64,000 bases of DNA from Petrosia ficiformis (Eukaryota > Porifera > Demospongiae > Haplosclerida > Petrosiidae): positions 3,784,501 through 3,848,500 of the forward strand of contig OX345647.1 of NCBI GenBank assembly GCA_947044365.1, in the 5' to 3' direction. The notes beneath the pieces are model-generated. The model was not told the origin of the DNA. It ran no database searches and worked only from the letters and a program-made list of their open reading frames with translations. Positions 1 through 12,200 of this stretch are shown here, in pieces (the stretch's first letter is position 1; every line of letters starts with the position of its first letter). A program made the translations under genes and the position numbers.

Positions 1-65
1 AAATTTACTCACCAATTAGAACATTAATGTCATGATAATGAATATTCCTGCATTTACGGTATATA

Positions 66-103
<38 letters not shown>

Positions 104-1247
104 ACATAATTATAAATTATAATACATATTATATCCCGATACGGCAAAACTAAAATAAAATTGGTCAATAATGGCACCTTTAGTTAGTTCACTAGAACTA
201 AAACCAATCAAAAATTGTTTAGCTATGACTATGTGAGAGACTAGGCACACTATAACTAAGAGTGGTCATTATTGCCATACTGAATCAACCTCTGCCTAAT
301 ACATGTAGTATATACGTTTTGAATTACAACAGTAGAATAACAAAGGTTGATGACAATAATAAAGTTCAATGTAGAGGAAACTTCTGTTACCAAAATTTGT
401 TATTTTAAATGTAAATATGGAAAAGTATATACTACAATGTATTTTCCAGGTAAGATATGATTACAACTGTCTGTTATGTTAACTTTCATACATTTATATA
501 CAAATGTTTATACATTATTATATCAGTGAAAACATTTAGGCCCTATATTTATACCCCTGGGTGGGTGTGGCTTCCAAAAATATAAGATTGTGAAACTTGC
601 AAGACAAGAAACTGATTGGAGTTTCATCTACCCCTCCCCCTAGTACAGCTTAACGATTTTATTTCACTTCCTACTGACTAAAGATAGTTCATGCATATAA
701 CTACAATCTTTGGTCATCTAGAGGGTGTTGGTAGTCATAAAAACACTAGATATGAATAGGTATGAATAGGTATGTGTGTATTTAAATGTACCGGTATATA
801 TTACCAGAGATTTCAGCTCGTCACTTGCAATTGAAATGTCTGGGCGGCCATTGTTTTTTCGGTGCCATCCCTACATAGAGAGTACTACCGTACTCTCTGA
901 TTATACAACAATTTAATTCTTGTATAAAATTTTCATACATCAGCCTGTGTACAAATGTTTTTTACGATATTTCTTCACGATATCACGAAAGGGCCATTCC
1001 AATTTCAATTCATAAGTAATGGTATGAGGGAGGCTAAAGGGAAAAGTAACTGCCAACTTTCACTTTCTTTGATTCACTGGTTTCATATCGTCAGAATTAA
1101 CTTGCTTTTTCTTTTAAGGTTTTATATTGTACTTTAAACAAACTATAAATAAACTATTATTAAATTTGTTTTTTCTATGAATATACTTTAAACTAAATAT
1201 AATGCTCCAAAAACAATTCTAAGAAAATAATGTTAGCGGATAAATAG
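1..1247. other. Gene-free left edge
   Basis: I see no convincing coding region. It holds an (AT)n tract at about 61-97 and a short perfect hairpin at about 873-894 (arms agagagtac). The only longish open frame (955-1137, plus strand) is hydrophobic, low in complexity and lacks any recognised motif. The 3' part is probably the 3' untranslated region and downstream flank of the minus-strand gene that ends at 1248. Confidence 0.6.
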
Positions 1248-4200
1248 TTATTTGGTTTGAAACTTTGGGAAACTAGATACTCGTGTGATCTTGTTTTGTA
1301 CATCTTTAACTTGCTCTTCTGTAAAAACTATTGGAAGGGAAAAAAATAATTAATCATACACTACATCATACTCTCATCTGTAAATATAACCTTGAATATC
1401 CAGGCTTCTTGCCAACATTTTAAATTTTGGGTGTGAGTCATCAGATTTGTTTATCTTAGAGTCAGCTACAAGTAACTTTCTAGCAAGGGCTTTCTTGGAA
1501 GATTCTTCCTCCTCATTTCCTTCCCTCTTTGCTATCCAGTCCATTATCAGGTTAGAAATAATCCACCATTTGGGGATTTTGGGCCCTTTCAACAAAGTAA
1601 TATGTAGTTCATTCCGGAATACTTCAATAGCTTCATCAGAATAACTGCTGATTTCTTTGGCTACCATCATCACGTCATCTTGAGAAAGTTCTATGTATTG
1701 AGACAATCAGTCAATCACTAAGTGTATCAATCTAGATCATGCACTGTATAACATAATTTTTAGAATTAGTATTGTATTACCTCCATTCAATTTGAAACGA
1801 TGTTCTATTTGATTCTAGAGGGATGATTGATATTGAAGTTGATGAAATAACTAGCAGTTATACATACCTCTTGTAAAGCTTTATTCCAAGATGGGTGGAT
1901 TTGTTTATCAAAAAAATCGTTTTGACAACATTTTGGACATAACTTTTTGTTGGAGAGAATATGCCGACGGTGGTGTATGTTGTATGAAATCTTTTGATGA
2001 TCATCACTGGCACACACTACTGCAAAGTGATATTTAGCTTCACCCCCACGTTTAGCTCTCTTCAATGCAATATTATGTGCAGCTTTGACAATACTACTGC
2101 AGACAATGTCCATGTCTTCATCATTGCCATTGGGTTTTGTTAATAGCTCAATAACATCACCTTGTCCTACAATTTCAATCTCAATGGGACCCTTGGATAG
2201 TCGTGCTTGGATAGCTGTAACATTCATTTCTTTCACGGGAACAAACATTGAATGTGGTAGACAATTTAGAAGCTCAGAAGCAAATGCTATTTGCATATTC
2301 ATACCTGGAGCCTGCATACTGCTAATCATCTGTACAGCTCCTGGGTGACATTCGGTTTTAGGCTCTCCCAACCGAGCAAAAGCTATGTAATAAAAGCTGG
2401 GATCTTTAGTGACAGGAGCTGTAAAGTCATCTACAGCAGACAAACGACAACTTGGAACTTTAGCAGCAAGACCAACTGAGGTCAATACATCAAGAAAGAT
2501 ATTTGCATCTTCTCCAAACATATCACAGGACTTAGCACATTCAAGAGATAAGACCCCAAATGTAGATACGTCTCTGGCCATGGGTTTAACTAAAACATTA
2601 AGCTTTTTCAGGAATTCCACAGGCTTGACTATGATATATTCGGATTGGTCGTCAACAAGCTTGATGTCAAATATGTAACCAAAGGAAGTAAAGAACTTGA
2701 CGAATTTTGGGAGATTATCTTGGGTGATGCCACATTCTTTAGCTTTTTTTTCTAAATCAGTATGAGTTAGAAAAATCGACTCTTGCACTTGAAGTGAACT
2801 GCAAAGGAAAATCCATGAAATAGGAATATCAGCTTGTTGTACCTCTTGCTGTAATAGCTGGGTTACTTTCTCCAGAAACTCTGTTTGTAGTGTGGAGCTG
2901 TTTCGATTGATTGAAATGACATCAAAATCAAAAAGATGAGACAAACCAGCTTGTTCAGCAGCATTCTTACATCTGGTGTTGAGATTTTGCATCTTTGCCT
3001 TTAGATTTTCTTGTTGGTGCTTCCCACTGTGCACGGCAAAAATTTTGCAGACTTTTACTCGCTTAAACCTCAAATCTTCACTTAAGCAGCTTGATCGAAG
3101 TAAGTAATGAAGACGAGATCGCCATAACATTGTGGCTCCCTGAGTATCAGGAGGTAAATGTAGATTTGGAACGTCACGATCAAGATCAAGAAAAAGCCAC
3201 GTGTAGTTATTATACAAATAACCACGAAAACACTCAAGAAACCGTAGAATAGTTCTACTAACAGCCAGTTCCCAAATATTGCAAAAAGCTATCCCACTTG
3301 GTAGCGCTTTCTCTAGAGTACGTACATGACGTGGCTCAAAATGGTGGCGAAGGAAGTTGTGTACTGCAATAATGGTTGATGTTAGAATTTTATCTTTGAA
3401 CTGGCACTGTCCATCCATAGATGTATAGTCTGTATTAAAACTTGGTACTTTTTCATTTAGTAGAAGGCTTTGATGGAAGCCAGACAGAATACCATAAAAC
3501 AAGCTCATAGTAGGAGACCCTTGAGTCTCTGCAAATCGAATCTTCCGGGTAGAAGACTTAAAGCCACTTGCAATCAGCTGGTGTTGTGAGAAAGATGATG
3601 CTGAAAATTCCTTGTTTTGACCCCAGAGAATATTTTGAAGGGCTGTTGACTTTCCACTTTGAGGAAGACCACCAAATGTAAGTAGTAATGGATATATCAC
3701 TGCTTTCACTGATTGATCTTTTATCATATTTTTTATATGCAGCAAAGTGATGATTTCATTATTTTTACCTGTAAAATGAGAATTGTATAATTATTGTAAA
3801 ACGTAGTATAGACAGAGTTTTATTGCTTTAGTTTTAATAGCACTAATTTAAATTTCTGGTTTACACTATGTCGTCACCATGGTATAACTCAGAGTTAAGT
3901 GTAAATCTTGTTTACTATCTATTGGTTACATTCCCTTAAGTGCCATATCAGGTTAATAATCACAGTCCATGAGGTGATACATATAATTATACGGATTATA
4001 TATAAATTTATTTTACACATGCAAAATATGCATAGTTTTTTAAAAAATTTACTTGCAGCAAATTCTTTCTTAGAGCTTTTAAGAATTTAAGCAGTGTATA
4101 GTTCAAAGTAATGATAAAATTCGTTACATTTTAAGAGAGCATAAAAAACGTGCATATTTAATAATTTCAAAGCTAACCAGCATCTTGAATCATTTTCATT

Positions 4201-4993
4201 TTGCGAATTTCTACCTCTTTCAGTTTTGCAACAAACACATATTCGAAATTATTATAACCACACCCACCTTGATCAAGCATATAATGTGTGAGGTGTGGCT
4301 CAGCATCACAGATGCAACTGAATGCAGCTTCTTTGCAACTTTCTGGACCTCCTAACACTCACCTCAACCTTGCTTACCAATTACAGCAAGCATCCCATTC
4401 TAATTTCCTTTTACTTTTTTTTTTTTAAGTACTCAAGCTAACTTCAAAGTAACATCAAAGGGCAGACACTTGAATCAAAGCACTGGCCGACCACATCCAA
4501 CAAAGCGTGGGCATTTTTGACAATAGAATGCTGACATACCGCCACCACATTGGCATAGTCTCGTAATCTACAGTAATTTGGGGTGTGGTACATCCAAGTT
4601 CCCGTGAATTGTAGTTTAAATTCAGTATTCTATTAAGTTGGATACACTTCCTCTCTGACAGGATGTTGTAAAATTACAACCTTTGAAAGGGCTACAAAAC
4701 AGTTCAGTCGACCGGCCGCGAACCCGTAAAAATGAGCAGGTCGTGAATATAGTATCACGTCGGGAACGAGAGACTTGACTTGTATTACGTACCTTCTGGT
4801 ATTACAGTTGACTGTCCAAGTTCTTTTAGTTCTTCAAATCCACTAAAGACATAGGCACTACTTTGAAGTGGTGATGAGAATTCAGAACTCTGTTGTGCCT
4901 CACTCGCATACTCATCTTCAGAATCAATATGCTATTATTATAATAACAAGGCTAAATTAACAATTAGGCAACACAAAAATAACTCACAGCCAT
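1248..4993 (-). CDS. P-loop NTPase / COR-like / death-like domain protein, 6 exons
   Basis: Probable intracellular signalling NTPase of about 816 residues. Exons: 4988-4993 (ATG GCT, donor GTGAGT), 4793-4931, 1868-3768, 1781-1814 (a 34-nt microexon), 1391-1690 and 1248-1318. Codon phases agree at every junction and the coding sum is 2,451 nt, a multiple of three. Residues 3-48 are acidic and Ser-rich. Walker A is GLPQSGKST at residues 82-90, and LFLDLD is a possible Walker B. The middle (FVKFFTSFGYIFDI, then IIVKPVEFLKKL) resembles the winged-helix/COR region of Roc-COR and NLR-like proteins. From about residue 694 an alpha-helical death-like domain follows (WWIISNLIMDWIAKRE). The donor before the last exon (CAAG|GTTATA) is weak; reading through it gives an alternative stop at 1374. 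The family assignment is inference; the exon model is well supported. Confidence 0.72.
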
Positions 4994-5307
4994 CTTTATA
5001 CCTAGTCTCGCGAGCCAGACTCTCTGTTTCTTGAAAAAAATTATAATTGGGTGTGGCTATAGTCGCATCTCGCGGTCAACGAAGCAAAAATTTCACTCGT
5101 GCCTCGTGGTCAATAATGCCTTTAGACCTGTGACCTCAAGTTATGAATTCATGAATGGTAATATATACGTTTTGGTGCACAACTTACCGATGACTTGTGA
5201 GCACTCTTTTTCCGTCTCGTATCCCCGTCCACTATACACCCAATAATAATTTGCTTAACTGGCTAAGCAAAACTAGGTCCAGAAACGATCTTGATCACGC
5301 GTTCCAC
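4994..5307. promoter_or_regulatory. 5' flank of the P-loop/death gene
   Basis: Upstream side of the start codon at 4993. It must contain the promoter and 5' untranslated sequence, but I recognise no TATA box or other defined element. No coding exon is evident. Confidence 0.3.
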
Positions 5308-5309
5308 TA

Positions 5310-6298
5310 TGGCGTGCCGTTTGTCTCAAAATTCAAGCAAATCGTTACTTGTGAACTATGCGGTATTTACACTTGTACGTTTGATCGATATTTGTTACTT
5401 TTGTTCGATATTTATAAATAACTGTTACTTTTCATCGATATTTATAAATAACTGTTACTTTTCATCGATATTTATAAATAACTGTTAGTTTTTTTTATCA
5501 CTTTTGATTTATATTTATAAATAACTGTTACTTTTGTTCGATATCTGATCGAGCAATTAGTATCCGATATCCGTCTAATTTGAAGGTGGAGCTAATTGTT
5601 GCTGCAATGTCGATACTCCAAATTCAGTGGGGAAGATGAAGTGGTTGCCGGCCCTAGTGGCCTTACTGCACTGCAGAATGCCTTAGTAGGAGTAGTCTTT
5701 TCTGTTTTCTCTCAGTTTGAGTCTTCTAAATCAGAGAGTGATGAAGATTTTGAGCCAAAATCAAAGAAAACAATTGCAAAAAAGTAATAGTAACATGATT
5801 TATTAATATATAATTGGTTCATAATTATTATATTTATTTTCTATATAATTATATGTATATTATAATTATTATATTTTTTTTATTGAATTGACTACTATAT
5901 AACCTTTCTGCCATTTATTAAAAATTTACTAAGCCTAGATTAACTAATTGTATAATTATGATCAAAGTAACTGTTTTACAAGCAGTTATTTATAAATATC
6001 GATCGAAAGCAACGGTTATTTATAAATATCGATCGAAAGCAACAGTTATTTATAAATATCGATCAAAAGTAACAGTTATTTATAAATATCGATCAAAAGT
6101 AACAGTTATTTATAAATATCGATGAAAAGTAACAGTTATTTATAAATATCGATCAAAAGTAACAGTTATTTATAAATATCGAACAAAAGTAACAAATATC
6201 GATCAAAAGTAACAGTTATTTACAAATATGTACAAGTGTAAATACCGCATAGTTCACAAGTAACGAATTGATTGAATTTTGAGACAAACGGCACGCCA
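5310..6298. mobile_element. Foldback-type DNA transposon with inverted satellite arms
   Basis: A 989-bp element flanked by TA on both sides (5308-5309 and 6299-6300), consistent with a TA target duplication. The outer inverted repeats start TGGCGTGCCGTTTGTCTC and run for about 80 bp at each end. Inside them, both arms become tandem arrays of a 30-bp unit (core TAACTGTTACTTTT plus CGATATTTATAAA). There are about four to five units at 5388-5540 and about seven to eight, in opposite orientation, at 5990-6225. The centre (about 5545-5985) is unique and AT-rich. There is no transposase, so it is non-autonomous. The structure resembles Foldback/FB-like elements; the superfamily cannot be named from this. 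Confidence 0.85.
5596..5787 (+). other. Unrecognised 63-residue ORF inside the foldback element
   Basis: An open frame in the unique centre of the foldback element, with a Ser/Glu-rich then Lys-rich end (SSKSESDEDFEPKSKK). The composition looks more like coding sequence than the surrounding AT-rich DNA. It could be a captured exon or the remnant of the element's own gene. No family recognised and no splice context found. Confidence 0.2.
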
Positions 6299-6489
6299 TA
6301 TTCCACTTCCATTACTAAATTTACTACCGTAATTGTCCGTTTAATTGGCAGTATAGTGAAGAGTTTTTATGGCCCGTAGGGCCATCCCTATGATTGCTTT
6401 CCCACGGGTTCGATGTATGTTTATATATAATTATATATGTTTGTGTCACCTACGCGAGTATGGGTTGTATACGTAGTTAAGGAAGTTAC

Positions 6490-6771
6490 ATCATTCCCGG
6501 GGGCTCGGTCAATTAATGGGCGTGGCGCGTAAAAGAACGCGCGATCAAGCTCTACACACCAGCAGAAAGAAAGCTGTTGAGCTTACGTAGAAACTGTAAC
6601 TAATAGCTAGCTATTCTGCCTGAAATATATTCCTAAAGTTCTACAAGGTCCTTTGAAAGGTCAGGATAGAAAAAATCAAAAAAATAACTATAATAAGCTG
6701 TTGTCTTTCATGCTTGATAAAGTCAGCCATGATTACTGAATTCTGGACACCACAAAGCAGTCATAAGGATA
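6490..6771. repeat. Dispersed repeat, copy 1
   Basis: Diverged but colinear with 12981-13240. Both begin near catcattcc, share gtcaattaatggg and end with tactgaatt-tggacaccacaaagca. The copy at 12981 sits inside an intron of gene A. No coding capacity; probably a non-autonomous element of unknown class. Confidence 0.7.
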
Positions 6772-7358
6772 CTTTTATCTTCACTTAAATTTGTAAAGCA
6801 ATCATAGGGATGTTTTTTTCTCTATATACACTTGTTAACTATACCATAGTTTGTCATATCGTGGTCAGATATACCTGAAACTTACCACAGGTGTAGTTTG
6901 CAATATTGGAAAACTATGCTAGTTAGATTTGCGACACTTCTTTTGCTGTGTTTTGAGTGGTAAACACTGTCCGTTCAAAGGTACTACCCGTTCGAGTAAA
7001 TATTTACCAATACCTCCTTTTCTCCAGCCTCTAGTATCGAGACTGTACCTGCAATCTGGGTGAATTTTGCATATCTTGTGCTTAAAAGCCTTCTCTTTCA
7101 AATGCAGCTGGTTTCATATCCATAACATCTTCAGATCTGGAGATACAGTGTCCGATATAAGGGCGCGTCCGTTTATTCGCCCTTTACCCTATTCATTCAT
7201 TCCTTCCCAACTTTTTTTTACTTTGAACAGTTATAACTTCAAACGCATACCTCCCACAGCCGCCAAACTTTCAGATACATGGTCTTCTATTGCTCTGTTG
7301 TTTTTATAACGAAGTAAACTGTATGAAAAGTTACTTAGAATGGAAAATGCTAAACTCA
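6772..7358. other. No recognisable gene
   Basis: Short open frames on both strands (for example 6919-7101 minus, rich in Lys/Arg) have no motif, no matching splice-site pairs and no paralogue in the window. I see nothing else to annotate. Confidence 0.4.
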
Positions 7359-7511
7359 CTACACATCCTTGCCAGATGCTTTAAGCGTTGATTTAAAGAC
7401 TTGATAGAGTAGAGAAAGAAGTTTATCAAAATCGTATTGAAAAGAGATTTGCCACAGACATTGTTTTAGCAAGTTACATTCTATCTCTGTAAGCTCTCCA
7501 GTTTCTGCCAT
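7359..7511 (-). CDS. Possible 50-residue ORF or first exon
   Basis: Short ATG-to-TAG frame beginning MAETGELTEIECNLLKQCLW and continuing as an amphipathic, predicted alpha-helical sequence to the end. The composition is protein-like and unlike the flanking noncoding DNA. A GTGAGT donor consensus overlaps the stop codon (TA|GTGAGT), so this may be a first exon spliced onward, but I found no phase-2 acceptor that continues it. Family not recognised. It could equally be a chance ORF or a gene relic. Confidence 0.3.
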   Translation of the reverse strand: MAETGELTEIECNLLKQCLWQISFQYDFDKLLSLLYQVFKSTLKASGKDV

Positions 7512-8580
7512 TTACTTGCAATAACCCACACCCTCAGCCACACCCATGAGATCAAACGTGGAGGTCAGTTTAGAGCAATACCTTCCTTTCTGCTATTATT
7601 GTGACTTTCAAATTACATATATTTGAACTGTAAGTTCAATGTTTTTGCTCATTGTAGTTGTAACAATGTACAATTCATTATAAGATAATTATCTTTAGTA
7701 ACTGACAGTTGTGGCATAGATATTTTGAAGCTAAAGCGGCGAGGCCACGCACCAAAGGTGCTTCATTATTTTAGTAATATAAAAATATATTATAGATGTC
7801 TGGAATAATAATAATTACGAAATAATTTATGTACAATGCTATTCTTTTCATACAAAACACCGCACAAAATACTGTTGACTTTGAAAACATTCTTTGCCCA
7901 AGGATGTATGCATGTTAGCAATGATGATGATTTTTTTAAAAACGCTAATAATAAACCAGTCGAATTAGAAAACAAATTATATCGAAAATAGTTTATTTAA
8001 TTATAACAAAAAAGTAGAAAAAGTGATAGCTAGCTAATTCGAAAATATTTTCAAGAATGATAGTCTCGAGAAATATAGCTACTTGAAAGAGATAGAAATT
8101 AGTTCATACTATTTCCAATGAAATACAATTGAAAACGATAGTACTTAGTTAATTCATTGGATTAGGAAAAGAAAAAGGTTTTATAAAAAGAACATTAACG
8201 TTATAGGTAGTCGATAGAAGATAAAAGATTAAGAAAAATAGACTAGTATATTCAATACAAGCATAATTAATCATAGGCTTTTCACTGTAATAGACCAAAT
8301 TTAATTAGTATTCTTACGAATCGAAAATATAGAAAATTAAGTGTGCATGAAGCTACAATTTGCTCCAAGTTGTTAATTTTTGACAGAAGGAAGTTCTTTT
8401 CAGTGATTGTGTCGGTTTTAACATTTACCAACTCAGTAGATAAGGAGGAGATCTTGGATTCCAGATGGTACAACATAACCAGTATATTTTTAAGTGTTGG
8501 CTTTAAGCAGAGCCAAGAACCTTCTAAATCTCGTACGTAGTGACTGGTCATCCAGTCTCACACACTTCTGCATGGTGCAC
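7512..8580. other. AT-rich stretch; one weak coiled-coil-like ORF
   Basis: No supported gene. A minus-strand frame at 8282-8551 (first 60 or so codons Leu/Ser-rich and helix-prone) might be a relic of a coiled-coil exon or of a retroelement ORF, but it has no partner exons and no recognisable domain. Confidence 0.3.
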
Positions 8581-8760
8581 CCAAGCTTTGTATGTTATAT
8601 ATGCATTTATAATTATTCTCTTTTGTCTTATTTTGTTTTGTCTTATGTATATTATGTATATTGAGGAAGAACAGCTACACAGCTGATTTTAATCGCTTTG
8701 TTGAAATAAAACAATACAATACAAAACAAAACAATACAATACGATACAATACAATACTCT
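8580..8760 (+). mobile_element. Putative 3' tail of a LINE-like retrotransposon
   Basis: About 100 bp ending in gaagaacagctacacag, then gttgaaataaa, run straight into a degenerate (AATAC)n/(AAAAC)n microsatellite at 8703-8757. Many non-LTR retrotransposons end in a short simple-repeat tail like this. No reverse transcriptase sequence precedes it, so this would be a 5'-truncated relic. Identity is uncertain. Confidence 0.35.
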
Positions 8761-8787
8761 GCTGGAACTCCAGAGGATATAAAGTAA

Positions 8788-8793
8788 TTTATT
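8788..8793 (-). terminator. Candidate polyadenylation signal of gene A
   Basis: AATAAA on the minus strand, about 95 nt downstream of the gene A stop codon at 8886-8888. Position and motif fit a cleavage/polyadenylation signal; no transcript evidence is available. Confidence 0.4.
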
Positions 8794-8885
8794 GTTAACA
8801 TTTATCTGGCTTATATTAAAAATAAAACATTGCATCTCATAATTAGTGTATTGAATTCATAATGATAAACTGCCATACAAGTATG

Positions 8886-9256
8886 TTATATAAAAGATAA
8901 CTGTACTGAGATCTCCTGTGCTGCTTTTAACCAATCTCTTTCAAACTTTTTTGCAATGAATTCAAAACTACCTTTCATTCGAATTAAAACTTGGAGAAAT
9001 GTCTTACAATAATCTTCTAATTCAGACTGAGTGTCTCTTAATCTAATCCCAGCCATAAACGAATTCAGAATGCTATCAGGCTTTGGATTCCTCTGCACAT
9101 CTACTGATATAATTCCTTCTTGAAACATTTCATTCTTGATACTCTCCAAAGAGTTCTCTATGAGAGTACACAGATTAGCATAGTATTTGGTTACAACATC
9201 CTCAATCAATTTTTGCAGTTTGGTAATATCAAACTGAGGTTTACTTGTAGTAATAC
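8886..9256 (-). other. Terminal CARD-like exon of gene A
   Basis: Last exon of gene A (acceptor tttgcag at 9257 onward, phase 1). It encodes a compact helical segment from PQFDITKLQKLIEDVV to the stop. The gene B counterpart (47673-48046) is strongly diverged in sequence but keeps the helix spacing, the Asn-Pro before a Lys/Asp-Ile-Leu helix, and a W-L-x-A-A near the end. Six-helix death-fold domains (CARD or death) have this size and pattern. Which subfamily it is cannot be settled by eye. Confidence 0.5.
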
Positions 9257-12200
9257 CTGCAAAAAAACAAAAAAAAAACAACATTTCTCATCCACCTGTT
9301 ACACCGGATTGAGATGAAATGGTCTCTCAATTCAATTCTATAATGTTTTAACTTTAGAAAATGTATAAGACATAACAAATCTCAAAGAACACATACACAA
9401 ATGTCAATCACCTTCATGAGACAATGAAGTTAGATCTCTTTCTGATGATTCTACATGAAGACAGAGAGGAGATAGTGAATACATACATAAAAGTGTATGT
9501 ATATGTCATGTCTCAAGTGCTATATCTGATTTATAATTATTGAGCCCGATAGCCTGAGGGCAAGATGATTATAACCCTGATGTCAATAGCATGAGTGAAG
9601 CATAAAACATTAAATATGTCATGCCTTCTCTTTGGGATATGGCCCTCAGGCTCATCAACTGCAAACCTGATATGGCACTCAAGGCATAACATATCATATA
9701 CAAAATATAATAATAGCTGGTTAATCATAGCAATAAAAGTGTTATTACTCAGATACTTTTAATTAAATATGAGATCACTAAAACTAACATTAGTTTTGCC
9801 TCAAGTAAAATGTGTACTTGAAGACATGCCAATTTAGTTAGTATTTAGATTATTCAACTAATTGATTTTAATGTTCTCATATATGATCTATTTTTAATAT
9901 CAAATTATAATTTTGACTTAAAAGAGTACCTTCAAATGTCCGAACAATGAAAAGTTTTGATTCCTTTGTATCAACTCCATTGAGTTTGACAGGAATTTTG
10001 AGAATAGTTTCAGTAGTAATATTCGGATCATCCATTGCTTGTATAGTTACTAGAAATTCAGGAGGCTTTGGTATTTCTTTTCCAAACATATCCACCATTT
10101 CTTGATCAATCTTTAAAATTGAATTTGATAATATAGCAGATACATAGAGATTATCTTCTTACACTGAAAGGGTTGGCATGTGCCACTACTTTCCATCCAC
10201 ATGAAGCAGTATCTTCGTCTATAGTCATTTTCATATAAGACTGAGTGAATGTAAACTTGATATACTGATCATCCTCTGCATTTGGCATTGTCTTTTTTGC
10301 ATACTATATAATAATAAAAAAGAATAAAGAAACGCCTTTTAGACAGTCCACTGTTTATATACTAAACTAAACTTCCTGGCAATTTCAGCATACCAGTGTA
10401 CAATGTAGTAACTATAGTTAGGTGTAGTGTAAGATACAATAACTAAGAGAATTATATTCTTATATAGTCTCATGGTTTCAGGATAGTCATTGATGAAATT
10501 AAGATACAGGAGTAGTGAATATATGATCAAATAACTTGCCTCTAGAAGTGCATCTAATTTTTTAGTTGTTATAACTTTTGTCAACCACTCATTCATTGGT
10601 TTCTTTCTAATATAGAAGGTTTGTATATAATAGCTCTTCTTAATAGCACCAACTAGTTTAGGGGATGAATATGTGGTATTATGAAATGATAGTATTTCAA
10701 TTTTGATTGTACAGAACTATAGAGATTACCTACTGCCTCTAATTGGACCGTTGTATCCTCTACATGCTCCTCAGCAAGTTGTTCATCATTGTTCTGATCA
10801 TGATCAGTGTTTACCAATTCAAGTGGTGGCTGCTTTCCAGTTACATGTTCTTCATTCCCATAATCCACTTCCATCATTCCCAAACCTAACTCATGTTCCT
10901 GTTCTTCAGTTTCTTCATTCTCATCATCTTTTTTCACTTCCACTGCAAGCGCATTGTCATGTTTCTCCTCTTCATGCACCATTTCATTCACTAGACCATC
11001 TTCTGATTGTTCAACTGTGGTTTCATTCTGCTGTTGGTCACCGTGACTTTCCTGTTCGTTATTTGCTGAAAAATTACTATCATATAATACTTCATTCTAA
11101 ATTTAAAGAAAATTTACCTTGGTCATCTTCCTCAGATGACTGTGATGGATCACTATCAGTCTCCTCTTCATCACCAGAAGTACTTGCATAATCACGTTTA
11201 GTAAGAATTGCTACATTGCAAAACTGAGATCGTGAAATTACACCATACTCATTGTTAGGTGTGAATTCTCCTCCATCAATGAAGTTAAAACAGTATTTAT
11301 ATTGTTGTTCATAAGAACTTGGGTATGCAATGGCAAAGGAAAGAAACTGTATTTGCCCTTCCTCTTCAATATCTACACAGTGTTGAAGCTCAATGGTTAG
11401 ATCTTTTAGAACAGCTTTAGAGACTGTGATAGCATATACAGCACTGACTAATTCAGTTCCCTCAGGTAAAATGAAGTTCCCTCCAGCAAGAGCACTCACT
11501 CTCACTTCACATGTTTCAAGAAGAGAAAGAGTGCCTTGAGAAACACGAAGACAGAAACCACATTCCTTCCATTGAAAGAACTGATGTTTCTCTCCTTCTA
11601 TGAGAAACAGCTTCTGTCCAGCAATTAAAGCTCCATGTAGTAAATCTGAACAAATGAATTAATAATAGGATCAAAAATACATCAGTCATGTTAAACAAAT
11701 CACCTGTCATTGGAGTTAATTCATTGAATTGTACACCAATATCACAAAAAGATATATGAAATATGCCTTCTTTCTCACTAAGACGTTTCTCCAGTGTGTC
11801 TATTTCTGCTGCCATCATTTGCACCATTTTTTTGTAAGGGTCTACCAATATAAAATTACAATAAATATAATTGTACAGTAATATATGAATTTGGTAGTAT
11901 ATAATACTACCAAACGATTTGATTGACTGACTTTCAGTTCCACTTTGAACAATAGAAGAAATAACAGTCTCGTTTTCTTGCACAAGTTGTTCACCTTCAC
12001 TGCTGCTTTCGATTACAGAAGAAATACTGGCGTGCTTGTGTTTTGATTTTTGCTCAGAGAAATCATTTTCATCCTCTATAGTATTGGTAGTAATTTTGTG
12101 ACCAGTCTCAACTACTACAATACACAATACAAAGAATGAATGAAATGTGTATATGTCATTAATCACATTTGCAGAAGTCTACGGATAGTTTAACAAGCTA

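Noticed and set aside
1374..1706. Death-like domain of gene 1 as a separate small gene starting at a Met codon
   Set aside because: The Met lies upstream of a clear acceptor (acatag) within intron sequence; phase matching through the 34-nt microexon ties this exon to the P-loop exon.
5388..6230. CRISPR array, because of regularly repeated 30-bp units
   Set aside because: Units are directly adjacent without unique spacers, occur in opposite orientation on the two arms and lie in a TA-flanked foldback element in animal DNA.
10653..10991. Read-through of the acidic exon of gene A past 10730
   Set aside because: A good GTAATC donor, a 77-nt intron and a ctag acceptor give a phase-consistent junction and an overall length of exactly 4,528 codons. 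The same read-through in B (9-nt in-frame difference) was considered but needs no intron and then stops.
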